Positions 12,283-25,900 of a stretch of DNA of 64,000 nucleotides are shown piece after piece. The stretch lies in assembly GCA_026545765.1 (NCBI GenBank), contig JAIFAC010000304.1, positions 62,001-126,000 on the forward strand. Direction: 5' to 3'. The position numbers and the translations under genes are program-made. The DNA comes from Plantago major. Taxonomy: Eukaryota; Streptophyta; Magnoliopsida; Lamiales; Plantaginaceae. Every line of letters begins with the position of its first letter. Positions within the stretch are counted from its first letter, which is position 1. The notes below the pieces were generated by a model. The model ran no database searches, was not told where the DNA came from, and saw only the letters and a program-made list of their open reading frames with translations.

Positions 12283-13465
12283 TCAACCGCTTCCAGCTGG
12301 GTGCTCACTATAATCAGAGAATCTTCCTCTTGCAGACCACAATTCTTCAACGGAAACGGCTGGATCTTCCTTTTGTTCTGGGATCGACTCCTTAACAAAA
12401 TTACCGGGGATTATCAGCTCTTCTACTGCTGCTTCACTAGAAATCGTGATCAACGATGCACATCCACAAGCTGCGTAAATCTGTTTTGAAACCTCAACAC
12501 GGGTCTCATTTTCTGAAACAGTCACCTCAACCGGTGTTTCTGTGATTACCTTAATAGCCATTGCCCTCTCGGGAGTACCAGGGAGTTTCCCTTTTTCTCG
12601 CTCTTGGTCTTTATCTAGTAGCTGTTGGAGAACACTTTGGATCTTTTCACTATCCTTTTCCAGTTTTTGAACTGTGGCTTCTAATGCATCTAACCTCTCA
12701 GCGGTAGCTGCATGTATCATTGTTGTGCATGACAACTTTTCACAAACCCTCTCAGATCCTCCAAAAAACCTTCTGGAAGTTGTGACTCGGGAAGGCGGCG
12801 TTCCGCGCAATTAGAGCCACTAAGCTTAGCACGCTTACTCCTATGCTCTGAGCTTTTTGCTATCCTCTCGAACACAGCATTCAATCCGACAAGGGTGCTC
12901 TCCCCCACCCATCCTCCGCATGCCATATCAAACATGACTTGTGAAAGCTCATCAAGGCCATCAAAGAAGAACTGGTTCAACTCTGCAGTTAAAACTGATG
13001 GGGTATCACCAGAATCACGGAATCTCTCCCATGCTTCGTAGAAGGGTTCCCCTTGTTTCTGGCTAAACTCCCTAATCGTGCTCTGAAACCCGAGGTCATC
13101 CACATAGGGTAGTATTTGCCCATAAAGGTCTGGAACGCTTCGTTCCAGGTGGAGATGCTTCCTTCGTCCAGGCCATTCATCCAAGTTCGTGCCTCGCTAA
13201 AGAGACACATAGGGAAGATCCTGAGCCTCAAATCGTCATCCTCAACCCCTTCGGGTTTCTCCATTCCAGAGATGCAGTGCTCGATTTCTCTGAGGAAACC
13301 TATGACGTCCTCATTCTGAACTCCGTAGAATCTCGGAAGTTGCTGGAGGAGATGCCTCTTAACCTTGAGTCCCCACACATTAGATGATGTGACTATGGCT
13401 GGGCAACAGACACCCTGCACAGGTAGAAGGAGTGTGTACATTGAAGGTTGCTCCACTGTAGCCAT
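12283..13465 (-). pseudogene. gag fossil of the Athila/Tat-like element
   Basis: Minus-strand remains of a plant retrotransposon gag. The clearest part is the capsid-like core near 13000-13380, with FYGVQNEDVIGFLREIE, LRIFPMCLFSEARTWMNGL and STWNEAFQTFMGKYYP, matching the W and aromatic positions of the retrotrans_gag family. A coiled-coil-like stretch follows (LDALEATVQKLEKDSEKI near 12650). Gag forms the cytoplasmic particle that packages element RNA. It is broken in more than one place. Confidence 0.75.
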
Positions 13466-13670
13466 ATCTCATGCACTTCGCTATAAGATGCATACAACAC
13501 CAGAACTACGCAAACGTAAGCACCCGTTAGTTAAAACAAGCACTCAAGATGAAGAACAAAGAGATAACAAAGGAAAAAGACAAACAAAAACAAAACAAAA
13601 CTAGATAAAGAAAAATTAAAAACAAAATATCAGAATTAAAATTGTAAACTTAACAAAGGAGTTAAGTCCC

Positions 13671-13692
13671 CAGAAATAAGCGCCTAAAAACT
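13671..13692 (-). other. Probable primer binding site, gag-only element
   Basis: On the minus strand, right after the LTR end ACACATCA, the sequence has an AGGCGC core and a GGGGAC end. This resembles the TGGCGCC...GGGGA primer site of Athila/Tat-type elements. The match is imperfect. Confidence 0.4.
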
Positions 13693-15118
13693 TGATGTGT
13701 CAAAATCAAAGTTTTTATATTTGTTTAAGAGCCAAGAGTTAATCCTCAACACTACGAAAACTCAGAGTGTAGTGGAGTTAACCGAGGTCGGTCTCAAGGA
13801 CTTAACTAGTAGTCTTGTTTACTTAACAAAAGTAACAATATGAAAAGCAGTAAAAGTTGGTTTGCCTCGGCGGCTAGATAATAGACTAAAGTGAATAACT
13901 ACTTGCAACTACTAGAAACTGATTTGATAGTAATGAGATTGAAATATGAATGGGGAAAATTATGGAGTGGTAACGTCAACAAGCTAGCTAGCAGGATATA
14001 TGCGATTCACGGGATTGACTACGCAAGTTGTCACAGACTTGAGTTCAAAAATGAATAGCACTAGTGGAGGTGTCAATTCCACTAGGCTACAATCAATCTA
14101 GCTAATCCTACTATTACTGTTTGCAACTAACTGTTAGATTGAAGCAAGACCAAAAGCATTTGGGTGTATTGATTAAATGTTTAATCTAACAGTGATATTG
14201 ACGGATTGCGCATCAAACGTAATAACAAGATATGCGATTAATCTAAAAAGCACAAGTAATCGAATACCGATGCACTTCGAATCACATAAACCCTAGCTAG
14301 CATGCATTGAATCAGTCACCACCCCATAATCGGGGTGTTTAGCTACTCATGATAAGCGAAAGCACAATCATACTAGCAATAAACATAATCTCAAGCACAA
14401 AACAAAGATTCGAGAGGATTGATACAATTTTACCCTTCGTTGTCACAAACCCTAGGTAGAAATTGAAGAACGAAAATGAATCAATGCAAAAGCTGTGTAG
14501 ATAATCTCCCAACCAACGTCAATCGTCGAATGACAAGGGAAAATACCAATTACCTCGAAATCGGGTAATTGCCTTGAAAACTAGGTTTAGCTCCAGAGCA
14601 AGGTATTGTTCTTCACAATAGAATTGATATGAAAAAGTAAAATCTCGATGTTTTCTAATACAAGGAAAAGAAAACGAAGTCTGAAACAAATTAGGAAACG
14701 AATCGCAAAAAGAACGGCAGAAAAGAAAATTAGGCCGCCAAGAAGAAGAATCAAGGCGCCAGCTTTTCTCAAGTGAAACCGAAAGTTGTCACAGACGCTA
14801 ATTTGATAATCAAGGCCGCCAGCTTCTTCTGTATTGACTGTTTGCCCTTCGACGCCTATTTTACTCCAATTCTCGATATTTTGGCCTTCCCGCTCCACTT
14901 CTAGCATCCATACGAGGCATTGGAACTCCAAATCTTGTAGATGCATATAAAATACACAATTTTGCCTTCCATTAGCGCGGTTTAGCCAAATATCTACAAA
15001 ACATACAAAGAACAAAACTAGTAAAAATACTCTAGGAAAACTAAATAAAACTATACTCAAGGATGACAAAAAGACGGTAAAAAGGACCAAATGAGACTAA
15101 GATAAAACCGACACATCG
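13693..15118 (-). repeat. 5' LTR of the gag-only element
   Basis: Direct-repeat partner of 8871-10334. The outer end is slightly altered (CATCG instead of CATCA on the plus strand) and is followed by the putative target duplication TGAAT. Confidence 0.85.
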
Positions 15119-15496
15119 TGAATCATGTTGTGGGGCTAGTTCAAGAGTTTGATTCGGGCGACTGATGATGAGGATGATATTAGGCCAGATAATATACCAA
15201 TGAGACATGTGCATACAAGCCAGAAGAACTATGATCCCTAGTTTGATTTAGGGATGACATTCACATCCAAGGTTGACTTCAAAAGAGCTGTGCAGTCCCA
15301 TGGTGTCAGGTGTAGGAGAAATTTAAGGGTTGTCAAGAATGATAAGTCAAGGATGTATGCTAAGTGTGTTGAAAATGATGTCTTCCCTTGGAGAGTTCAT
15401 TGTCATAAGGATAAGGATGGTCCTGGATTTACTGTGCACACCTATGAACCTGATCACACTTGTGGACTAACTAAAAATGTGTTATCTTGTAAGAGC
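15119..15496 (+). pseudogene. MULE transposase, MuDR-type DNA-binding domain piece
   Basis: The plus-strand frame from about 15180 carries FDLGMTFTSKVDFKRAVQSH, then RRNLRVVKNDKSRMYAKCV and the Cys/Trp signature FPWRVHCHKDK. This is the classic MuDR N-terminal domain (GM-F...F..A...., then C....CPWR.H.). The piece ends CGLTKNVLSCKSN, just where MULE proteins continue towards the DDE domain, and the continuation lies at 31146. One in-frame stop occurs near 15240, just before FDLGM. The gap is the 15.6-kb Copia insertion, whose target duplication AATTG is at 15497-15501. Confidence 0.8.
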
Positions 15497-15501
15497 AATT
15501 G

Positions 15502-17171
15502 TGTTAGATATTTTGTTAGAATATCTGTTTAGATTTTGTTCAGCAACATGATGACTTATCTTAGTCTCAGAAAGGTGATTAGTACTCTTGGTTCACTTGA
15601 ACATTGTAAAAGAGGAAACCCACTAAGTATGATAGTCTAGCTAATCTTGTATAGGATGTTAGGTCTCAAAATGTAATTTTTATTTTATGAAGAGAAGACC
15701 AAGAAGAAGACATCCAAGCAGAAAGCTCAACAACATTTGAAGATTTTAAGAAAACTGCACAAGATTACTGAATCTGTTATTCAGATATCTTAGCCAGATA
15801 TCTTGTAGACACGAACAGTTTCAAACAAACTGTGTCACAAGAGATATCTGAGAAATGAGATACATATCTGAAAACAAGGAAAGTGTCCACAGATATCTAT
15901 TCTCAGATACCTTGAGCATTAGCCACGTTTCTGAAAAATAAACATTTATTGAAAACAAAGTTGTTTCAATGAATAACAAGTCAGATTCAAGAATGAAGAT
16001 AAGGATCGCAAAGAATCGATAACACCGGTTTCGACATAAAGCATAGTTCCGTTGACACTACAGGACAAAAAGTATAGTACAAAGCATTTAATGCACGGAC
16101 AGAGATGTCTGAATAAAAGCAACGGCAACTTCTGAGAAGAAGACAAAACCTGCTACCGTACTATACACAGATATCGATAGTTTGAATTTGAGCCTAACGG
16201 ATACTATTCAAACGGCACTCAAATTCATCTATAAATATCAACACTTAGACAACTTGAGAGAACACACTAACACAACTCGTAACACCGAATATCAAACATA
16301 CGATCTCCGATCTTACTCTCTCAAAGCATCTTACTTATTATCAAAGCTTCATGACTAAAGCTTTTGATCTTGAGTAAACACCAAGTTCTAAGTGTCCCGA
16401 TCCTAAACAAGCAAAGCTATCGTGAAGGAGTTGAATCAAAAGATCAACTATCCGAGATTCATTCTCTTGAATGTATATCATAAGACTTGGGTCAAGAAAT
16501 CGAACAAGATACCATACGTCAGAAGTGTATTAAGTAACTTAGTTCACAGAGCTATCGAATAATCAAAAGTTATTAAGACGCCATCCGACAACTCAAACCA
16601 AACCAACACCAAAACCGCGTGGAGTACATGTGAAGTACTTAGTTTGAAAATCGTGAATAACTCCAAGGTTACCGGAGTATAGGAAGTACTTGATTTGGGA
16701 AACTAAGGAATAACTCCAAGGTTATTGAGTATAGGAAGTACTTAGCTTGGGAAGCTAGGAATAACTCAAAGGTTTCGAGTATAGGAAGTACTCAAACAAG
16801 AAGCTAGGAACAACTCAGGGGAACATTTGGTCAGGAACCAATTGTTCGTAATCTTAGAATAGGATTATTGTAAGGTTATCTCAATTATCTGTTTCTAGTG
16901 AATTCTAGGTCTCGATAGATCAAGTGGATTAGTTGGAGGATTACGCCACCTCCGTATACCACTATACTTGTGGTCATTTACATTTCAGATTTATACTTCA
17001 AAGAACACACACACCGCTTAACTGCTTCTACACTTTTATTTATTAAGTCTTCCGCACTCTTATTCTAAGTATCAGATATCTTAGAAATTGTTGTTATCGA
17101 TAAAAGTTTTAAAAGACTATTCACCCCCCCCCCCCCTCTAGTCTTTTACTTTGCCGTTATCTGGACCAACA
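15502..17171 (+). repeat. 5' LTR of the SIRE-like element
   Basis: Direct repeat of 29497-31145. It starts TGTTAGATATTTTG and ends GGACCAACA. It contains a TATA-like CTATAAATATC near 16230 and a C-run near 17124-17136. Confidence 0.9.
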
Positions 17172-17173
17172 AG

Positions 17174-17185
17174 TGGTATCAGGGC
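17174..17185 (+). other. Primer binding site (initiator Met tRNA)
   Basis: TGGTATCAGGGC, two bases past the 5' LTR, differs by one base from the canonical TGGTATCAGAGC complementary to plant initiator methionine tRNA, the primer of most plant Copia elements. Confidence 0.85.
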
Positions 17186-17199
17186 AGGAGGTTCACCAC

Positions 17200-19700
17200 C
17201 TTCAGACCAACCTAGATCCCCAGATAGGTGAAGGAACTTTGTCCACTTTTGAGGACTATTTAATTTGTGTGTTATGTGCGTATGTCTCGAGTGATGCACC
17301 CGCTCTCAAACCGTAGAACTACGAAATGGAAAAATAACATGATGCTCCACCTTGAAGCCATAAGTGACGAGATGATCAAGTAATAAAGAATGGCCCAATA
17401 GTCATTCAACAACTTAAGCAAGTCATGGAGGTTTCGAGTGAAGAGACAGAGATCAAAGCGAAGGATCTTCACAAACATGACGCCAACTAGTGGAAGATCT
17501 ATCGTCACGTTATTTACGAACCAAAGCTCAGAGAACTCGACATCGAAGATGCCAAGAGAAATCGTCGATGGTCAAGCTCAGAACATCATCATCGATCGAC
17601 ACCAGAGCACATACAAAGGTAAACTATGGGTGCTAAACGGCGAAGTTGCCGGCAACCGATTGAAGAAATCAGGCGAACCGAGAAAACCAAGGAAAACAAG
17701 TTTGAAGTTCTAAAGTTGAAATTTCAAAATTTCAAACAAGGTCCCACCAAACTCGAAGAACTTGATTTCAGATTTACCACTCTCATGAGTGATATGGCAA
17801 GACTTGGGAAAGCAATAGATACTCTCATGAGAAGATTAAGACTATTGTCAAGTCTTAACCACAACCGGAGCATACTAAATTCTTTATTTTAACCAAGGTA
17901 TGCCAAATATCACTCCAAAGGAACTTTTCTCTCATCTTGTTATCGCTGACTATGAGACAACTCAGAGAGAACAAACAACTGAAAAGTTGTAGAATGTTGC
18001 TCTAGTTACTCAAGGAACTTCTGAAAACAAGAAAAGCAAGGAGGAGACTGAGGATGCTCTTGCTGCAAAGCAAATGAGTAAATTTGTCAGTCGAGAAATT
18101 GAGAGAAGAAAGGCCAAAGAGAAGTCAAAAGCATCTAGTTTCAAACTATCACCAAGACAAAATATGCAAAGCTCACGAACAAGCCAAATTTAAAGCATCA
18201 TGTATCGAGGAAGCGTAAATTGAAACGATATCTGCTTTCTATTGTCGTAAACCCGCCATTTCAAGAAGGATTGTCTTGCCTCAACAAACTAAGGACAGGG
18301 ACAAGAAAGATAGAAGAATCTTCGTAGAAGCGTAAAGCTTTGTTAATCAAGAAAGAAAGAAAATCCAAATTCAAATGGATGCTCTAGACGCTGAGACAGA
18401 TTCTCAAGATGACAATTCAGATGATTCAACCCTACCATCACCGTAATTATGTGGAGTTACTCATGATATAATCGACTTCGCCTCAAGAAGAATGAAATGT
18501 GGAGTTGTCAAATTGACGGACCGCACATCTCCAACATAGAAAACTGCCTTATGGCTGATGAGGTAACACATACTTCTTGCTACACTTATGAAAGTGATGA
18601 AGAGGAAATAAAAATCTAGAAAATCTCAGAAAGAACTTGACATCTATGAAAGAGAATTTCTAATGATCCGAGCTAGAGCAGAAAACTCAAGAAGAAAAGA
18701 ATTCTCTTGAAAAGGAAAATTCTCAATTAGTTAAAGAATCGAGAGAAAGGATGCTGAAAATGCATTTCTCAAAGCTCGTATATCCGAGACCTAAAAGTCA
18801 CATGAAAAAGCAATGGCCGAAGTTAAAGAATTATGAAAATCTTCTTCCGAAAACAAGGAACTCAAGAAGAAAGAACTATCTTTTCAATCTTATGCCAAAG
18901 CTAGTGACACTTCATCAAGTACAATATTACTTAAGAGATCCTTCAGAGAAGAAAGGACTTGGGTTGAATACAGTATGATTGTTCTATCACCGAGTAAGAG
19001 TAAGGAGAAAAGAACATTTAAGTACTCAAAGAAGACGGTTCCCATGCAATCTATAGTATCGGTGAAAAGACAAAGATTGTTGACAAAGGAAAGGCAAGCG
19101 ACTAGACCTTTGTGGGAAAAACAAGTCAAAACAAAACCTGGGTATGTTTCGAAAAAACAAAGACTGAAAAGTGTAAACACCCACAAGCATATGTCTTCAA
19201 AAAGGTAGAATTGCAGAGCTGCAAATTCTCCCATGTCACTTTTTCGAAAGAAATTGATCAACCAGAGACTAGCAAAGTCACGAGAAAAGACCTCGATAGC
19301 TTCAAGTGCTCAAACGGCATCGCTACAAAGGCATCGGAAACAACTTGCTCATGAGTACAAGCAGAGCAAGAACGATGGTCGAAAAGCTAGAATTGCTCAA
19401 AGCAATTATCAAGTGGAAGTTAAATCAAGCCATCGAAAATCAATGCCGTGGCTAGAAGAAATCAAGGAAGGCTATGTTTGTCGAATAGCAAACTCAAACC
19501 GACAGTATCCGAAAGCATCATATGGAGCACCTAGGAACACACCAAGGAAGAAAATAATTTTACTAATGATAACTTTCATTCAAAAAGAATTCTCCTTACG
19601 GTCCTGCTGACAAAAGCATATTTCAAAGAAATTCATTCAAAATGGATTCCTGAAGAACTTTTGATTCGACGGTTCCATCAAAGATATGAGAACCTAATCT
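17200..19700 (+). pseudogene. gag region fossil of the SIRE-like element
   Basis: Lys- and Glu-rich coding remains of the size and place of a Copia gag. They include a stretch with HFKKD-like context near 18250 that resembles the knuckle region, followed by a Lys/Ser-rich, coiled-coil-prone part. Identity rests mainly on position after the primer site and on the matching minus-strand copy near 50400-50840. Heavily broken. Confidence 0.5.
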
Positions 19701-20950
19701 CCTGCTTCCGTCAGTGTAATGCTTCCTAGACTAAAGCACAATGGCTATTTGATAGTGGATGCGAAAGCACATGACAGAGACAAAGCAACTGCTGATTACA
19801 AAGCTTGCAAACACAGACCGATATCGATTTGGTTCGAGGAGAATTAAATCCTCTCGATTTGGCAACGCCAAATTGGGAACTTTAGCAATCACCGACGATT
19901 ATCTATTTAGCATGAGCCATTATGCATGCGGTTTTACTATAAAATTCAAAGCTAACATCGCAAACTAATTGACAATGAGTCAAAGCGCATACCTTAGTCG
20001 ACGGCGGAAAGGCGCCTTTATGTTGCCGATCGGGCATCTCGCCACAATCAAGAATGTCTCATGGTGAGTCAATCTGTCACACGTAAGAGCACCGTTATGG
20101 CACAAAAGAATGAGTCACTTGAACTTCAAAACTCAATAGACTTGCCAAGAAAGAGTTAGTGGTTGGTCTTCCTGCAACATCTTTCGTAAAGGATGGTATC
20201 TGCTCGTGCCGATGGGGAAACAATCTAAGATCTCTTTCAAATCCAAAATCGACACTCTAATGTTAGACCACCGCAACTTTTACATATGGATCTATTTGAA
20301 TCATCTGAATTAGTTATGCAGAAAGAAGTATGGTCCGTTGTTGTAGATGACTTCAAGATTCACTGGGTTGTTTTCTTTTCAAACACAAGTCTGATGCCGT
20401 GGTGGAGATACCAAACTTGTCAAAAAGCTTGAAGTCATGAAGAATGACAAGGTATCTGCAATCGTATCGCACTATGGTACCGAAGTTTGTCAACCAAGAC
20501 ATAAAGGAGTTTTAGACCGCAAAGGTATACAACACCAACTTTCCTCTCAGAAGAACACCTCAACAAAATGGTGTTGCGTAAAGGAAAACAGAACCCTTAA
20601 AGAAGCCGCAAGGACAATGCTAGTAATACACCGAGATAAGTGAAATATATTGGGTTGAAGTCAAACACAAACGCTACACTCGTAATGTATGCTTGATAAA
20701 CAAACACCATGACAGACCCCTATGAAATCTTGGTTCGAAGACCTCCTAATATCAAACATCCGAGAGTATTTGGTTGTAGATGTTTTGTTCTAAACAATGG
20801 GAAAGATTATCGAGAACATTTCAACCAAAGGCGTATGAAGGTGTTTTTCGATATTCCACAAATAGCAAAGCTTACGAGTTTACAACAAAAGAACAAAGAA
20901 AATTGAAGAATCGCCTATGTCAGATTCTATGAAGGAGTAAGAAAACACCT
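19700..20950 (+). pseudogene. Protease/integrase region fossil of the SIRE-like element
   Basis: Fragments near 20140-20260 (ELVVGLPATSFVKDGICS) match the integrase zinc-binding region of SIRE-type Copia elements. The piece near 20700-20830 (PYEILVRRPPNIKHPRVFGC) matches the integrase end (family consensus TPYEIWKGRKPNVSHLRVFG). Copia integrase inserts element DNA in the nucleus. Heavily broken. Confidence 0.65.
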
Positions 20951-21549
20951 CCTATTGATGAACTCTAAAAGTTCAAAGAACTATCGAGGGATCCTAAAGA
21001 AGAATCCTCGTAAAGGAAAAACATCTTTATGGAAAGTGAGGATGACTCGACGAGAAAATCTTGGAAAGCCTAGTAACAACAAGATGACTCACGACATGAT
21101 GAGGAATTTCCCATGAGTTTTCCGTAAATGGAACAAAGTTATCGAGAACCTTCATCATGAAGAGGTATCCAAAAGAGAATGCTAAAATGCATGTCTCGAT
21201 ATCCCTAACATCAAAAAGTGTCGATATCCATGACATTTCCCATATGTCGATATCTCAGATCGAAAAGTATCAAATCAAAATCTTAGTGATTCACATTCGA
21301 TCACCGGATATTGATCCTACTAGCACTAAACCTATGATGAAATGGATCAAGATCATCCTACAAAGGATATAATCGACCAATTAATCGTGGTGTTAGGACT
21401 AGGAGAGCAATAGTGAAAATGCTAACTCTCTTCGATGTTTCATCTCAATATCAACCTAAAACATAGAAGAAGCATTAGAGACCAAGATCGATCTCCGCAA
21501 TGCAAGAAGAGTCGATCAATTTGAGAGAAACAAAGTCCGAAACTAGTTC

Positions 21550-22900
21550 CATTTATAGAAAGAATATCCGTGATTGGAACTAAATGGGTTTTCGTAAACA
21601 AGATGAATGAATCGTGAAATAACCGTAAACAAAGCAAGATTGGTCGCTAAGGATTTACTGCATCAAGGCTTAGATTTTGACGAGTCATATGCACCAGTTG
21701 CCAGATTGGATGCAATAAGACTCTTTCTAGCCTTTGCAGCTCATAAAGATTTTAATGTTTATCAGATGGATGTCAAAAGTGCATTCCTAAACGGTGAACT
21801 TGCAGAAGAAGTCTATGTTGAGCAACCACCTGGGTTTGAAGTTTCCTCAGAAAGTAGAATGGTCTATAAACCATGTAAAGCTCAGATGGATCAAACAGCT
21901 CCAAGAGCATGGTATGACACTTTGGCCAAATACCTTCTAGAAAGTGGTTTCAAGAAAGGTGAAGTTGATAAAACTTTATTTACTTTAAACCATGATGGGA
22001 AACTACTCTTAGTTCAAGTATATGTTGATGACATCATATTTGGATCTAAGGACAAGCAACTTTGTAATGACTTTGCAAATCTCATGAAAAGCAAGTTTGA
22101 GATGAGCATGATGGGAGAAATGAATTATTTCTAGATTGCAAGTCAAGCAACTCAATGATGGAATATTCATTAGTCAAACAAAGTATGCAAAAGACATGCT
22201 CACAAAATTCTTAAGCCTTCTAAAAGAATGCTAAGATACCTATGAGCATTGGAACCAAAATGACCTATACTGAATCAGATAAGAGTGTTGAAGAACATAA
22301 GTATAGGAAATTGATAGGTTCACTACTTTACCTCACTACAAGTAGACCTGATATTCAATATGCCGCTGAAGTATGTGCTAGATTTCGCATAAATCCAATG
22401 CAAACACACTACAACATTGCTATGAAAATATTAAGGTATGTGAAGGGCAGAGATATAGGATTGTGGTATCCTAAAGAAAGTGGATTGAGTTTAGCCGGGT
22501 ACCAGATGTCGATTATGCCGGATCATTGCTTGATAGGAAAAGCACCTCAGAACTTGTCGGGCACTAGACTTATCTCATGGTTTAGCACGGCAAAACTCAA
22601 GTGCAACTTCTACCACAGAGGTCAATATATTGTCAGCGGTTGTTGTGCAACACAAATTCGTGGATACAACAACAACTTAAAGACTATGGACTCAATGAGA
22701 AGAAAACTCCCATTTTCGTGACAACACAAGTGCTATATTACACGTAATCCTAAATTTCATGCCGTATCAAAGCACATTGATGTTAGACATCAATTCATCG
22801 TAGACCATGTTGAAAAGGCAATATAGAGATACTCAAGATTGGCATTGAAGACCAACTTGCGTATATCTTCACTAAGCCACTACAAGAAAGTAGATTCTTA
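21550..22900 (+). pseudogene. Reverse transcriptase/RNase H fossil of the SIRE-like element
   Basis: The best-preserved part of the element. At 21607-22134 the RT fingers and palm show [37 protein letters not shown] and the catalytic [10 protein letters not shown]. RNase H-side motifs follow at 22242-22721, with YRKLIGSLLYLTTSRPDI and WYPKESGLSLAGY. These read as RVT_2 of SIRE-type Copia elements. Broken in several places towards the 3' side. Confidence 0.9.
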
Positions 22901-25900
22901 GCCTTAAGACATAGTCTTGGACTAATGGAACTACCAATGAACTGAAAAAGTTCAAATATCTGGAACGGGTATCCAGAAAAGAGAGAAGAGATATCTGAAA
23001 CGGGTATCCAGAAAAGAGAGAAGAGGTATCCGAACGGTATCCGTAAGTCAAAAGGATAAAGAGCAAAAGATAGCTTAAGATCTCTCGAGACGGAACTCGA
23101 TATCCGAATCATTCTATAAACGGAACACTAAAGAGAATAGTATAACTATTCCGCAATAACTACTCTCTTGAAACTCGCATTATTTCTATCATGATGAAAA
23201 ACTTGGAAAATCCTAAGTATAAGATGTATCAGATGCTAATGTTGTCCTTGCTCTAACAGAATTGTGATTCACATAGCTATTAGCCAAAATTCATTAAATG
23301 GGCCCAATTACATTTGTTGATTGTGATCATTGTTGAAGAAGCAATGGTGACCCTTGATGAATTCAAGCGCTTGATCTGAACGGCAGAAATTAATTCACAG
23401 TAAATAGTGGACTGTAAAAATTCCAACAAAGACCACTTTGCATTTAATGCCGAAGTAACTTTTGATCATGCCATTGCAATTCATGACACGCATACACAAA
23501 ATCAATTTGTATGTATTTGTCTGTTGAGATTCACTTGCTATATATATAGGATTTTGGCAAAGAAAATCACTTTTGCCTAATCCGAAATTTCAACTTGCAT
23601 CAAAATAGCAAAAACCTTCTCCTAATCCTCTGCAACATCTCTAAAATCTCTGCAAATCTTGATTAAGTTTTTCTGAAAAGAATCACTCAATCGAATCTCT
23701 TTCAAACACAAGCTTCAAATCCCTATACTATATAAAGAGATGGCTTCCAATAACACTTCGACATGAATCCTAATCCTCCACGGTATCACCGAAAAGCAAG
23801 CACGAGTCAAGTTATTGTTAACAATCGATCGGTAGGAGCTTTAATCCTAACCATTGACTTCAAGTCACGTAATGATTTGGGTGGTGCCATGGTCGAGGAA
23901 TACCTCACCGCCGCAATAGAAAACCAAAGTGATGTAAAATTGATTCTCGACATGCTTGAAAAGGCACAAATCAAGGGTTTTCTATCCGCCGCCTCAAAGG
24001 AATTTCATCACCGATGTGTCGAATTTGACAACAACCTGGATTATTTCCGTATCCAAGGCACCGAAATAGTGTCTATCAAAACCTCACCAAGGAAAGGAAA
24101 TCCTTCCGACTTAACAACTTTCAGAAGTTGTTCGAGGTTCAAAATCTTGGAAAGGATTTTGAAATAAACACCAAGGATGATGAACTCCTTGAAGGTGTTA
24201 AAGAACTTTAAGGACGTGTGATCTTGAAAATCGATACACCCATCGAAGTTCAAGCTTGTCGACATCCCAACCGTATATCCGCTGTTCACCGATGTACTAG
24301 CTTGCATTCTTCATGATGCTTTGATGGTCTACAAGGAGGTGTCACCAGATAAGCCAAGAACGATGGATCATGATGTTCTTGCCGAATCAACAAGACAAAA
24401 GGTCGGAAAACCCTTTAATCGGGGAAAGTACGCCTTCATGAAATTCGTGAAGAAGATTCAAGGCTTCGAGCCTCGATTGTCAAAGGACTAGCCGAGCCAA
24501 AGGCCATGAGGATATGGTCCAAGATATGCTACTTGGAAAAGCTTGGCATCGAGCTCAGAGAGACTACCAAATCGCTAACAAGAATTTACTCTACAAGTAC
24601 GAGTATACAAATCATGAAAAAGGTTACCGGGTCTCGTAAAGGTCCTAAGAAGAGAAAATCAAAAGATATCTCAAGAAAAGGTTATACCAAGAAGCCTGTA
24701 ACTTCAAGAAAGAAGTCTTCGGCAAATCAAGACACACCTAAAGAGGTTGTCAATTCTCGACATCGCAAGCATGGCGTATGAACTCATCAATGCCGCAAAA
24801 GAGTTATCAACTATCAACAAGTAAACTCAGAAGAGAAAGTGCTTTTAGAAATGTTGCGACTAATGCGTAAAGCCTTGCCGATGAACTCATAAATGTCGCT
24901 AAGAATGGTGAACATCACTAAGCCCCATCTCGCAGTAAACCGCAGGAATAATGGACCAACCGCCCCAATGCCGATGAGAGCTCGACGATGAAGATGATGA
25001 ACTAGTCATCTCTCAAGTCCTAAAAGGAACAAAGAGGGCTAAGGTTATCAAAAGTAAATCGTGATAAGGTATCAAGAAGAACCTACACCACAAAGTTGTC
25101 AACCTATAGCAAAGGTTGTTGGTGCAAACACATCATCGTGGAATGACTCTCTTGCACAACTTCACAAAGCCCCGATGAGTGGTATTTTAGTGGCAGATGT
25201 CAATGGAAATGCCACATCTAAGAACTGGAAGAACACTCATCGATCAATCTTCCGCCTGCATAACCACAACAACCACAAACACAACAACCACAACAAACAC
25301 AAGTGGTTGATGAAATGGTAAATGAACTCCATTTTAAATTACCAAAGAATACAAAGATGTCAAGAAAATCAGAATCGAAGGTGTTCCCCAACTCAATGAG
25401 AGGGATCAAACCGAGACATCTACTCGTAATGATCAACCAGGAGGCAAATCGAAGTCATACTCGTGAAAGGTGTGAAGTACCGTAAACTTCAAACAAAGAA
25501 ACCGTGACCGGGACAAGACGACCAATGTATAGAAAGGTCACAAGTTCCAGAGACCAATCAGCCTGAAATTGCTCGGGTAAATGACTGGTTTAACTCTTAC
25601 CTTGTGAAAAAATTTTATACTTATAAATCTTGTTACCTTATAAGAATTTCTTTGTTACAGGCTGAGCTAGAAACGCAAAAATAAGAGGAAGCTGAGAAGC
25701 TTACCTCAGATACTGAAAAAGAGGTTCCTTCAACCTCAACTCTTGAGAAATCTGAGCCTGCTACGTGTAAATGATTCTTAAAGAGAACTAATTTTTCAAA
25801 GAAAATGTTTGTATGCTTATTCATGATAAATGTTTCTAACAGGCTCCAACTGAGATGGAAGAAGATAAGGCAGAAATGCCAGAGACAAACCCAGAAACCA

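Larger units (their letters stand above)
8871..15118 (-). mobile_element. Gag-only LTR element (Athila/Tat-like, non-autonomous)
   Basis: Two direct LTRs (8871-10334 and 13693-15118) bound a 3.36-kb interior. The element points to the minus strand: the polypurine tract is next to the lower LTR and the gag remains run right to left. Flanking GGAAT (8866-8870) and TGAAT (15119-15123) give a 4 of 5 match as target duplication. The interior has recognisable gag and no protease, RT, RNase H or integrase, so the element must have relied on relatives. It is broken in several places. LTR similarity is high over long stretches, suggesting a fairly young insertion. It lies inside the MULE transposase gene. 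Confidence 0.82.
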
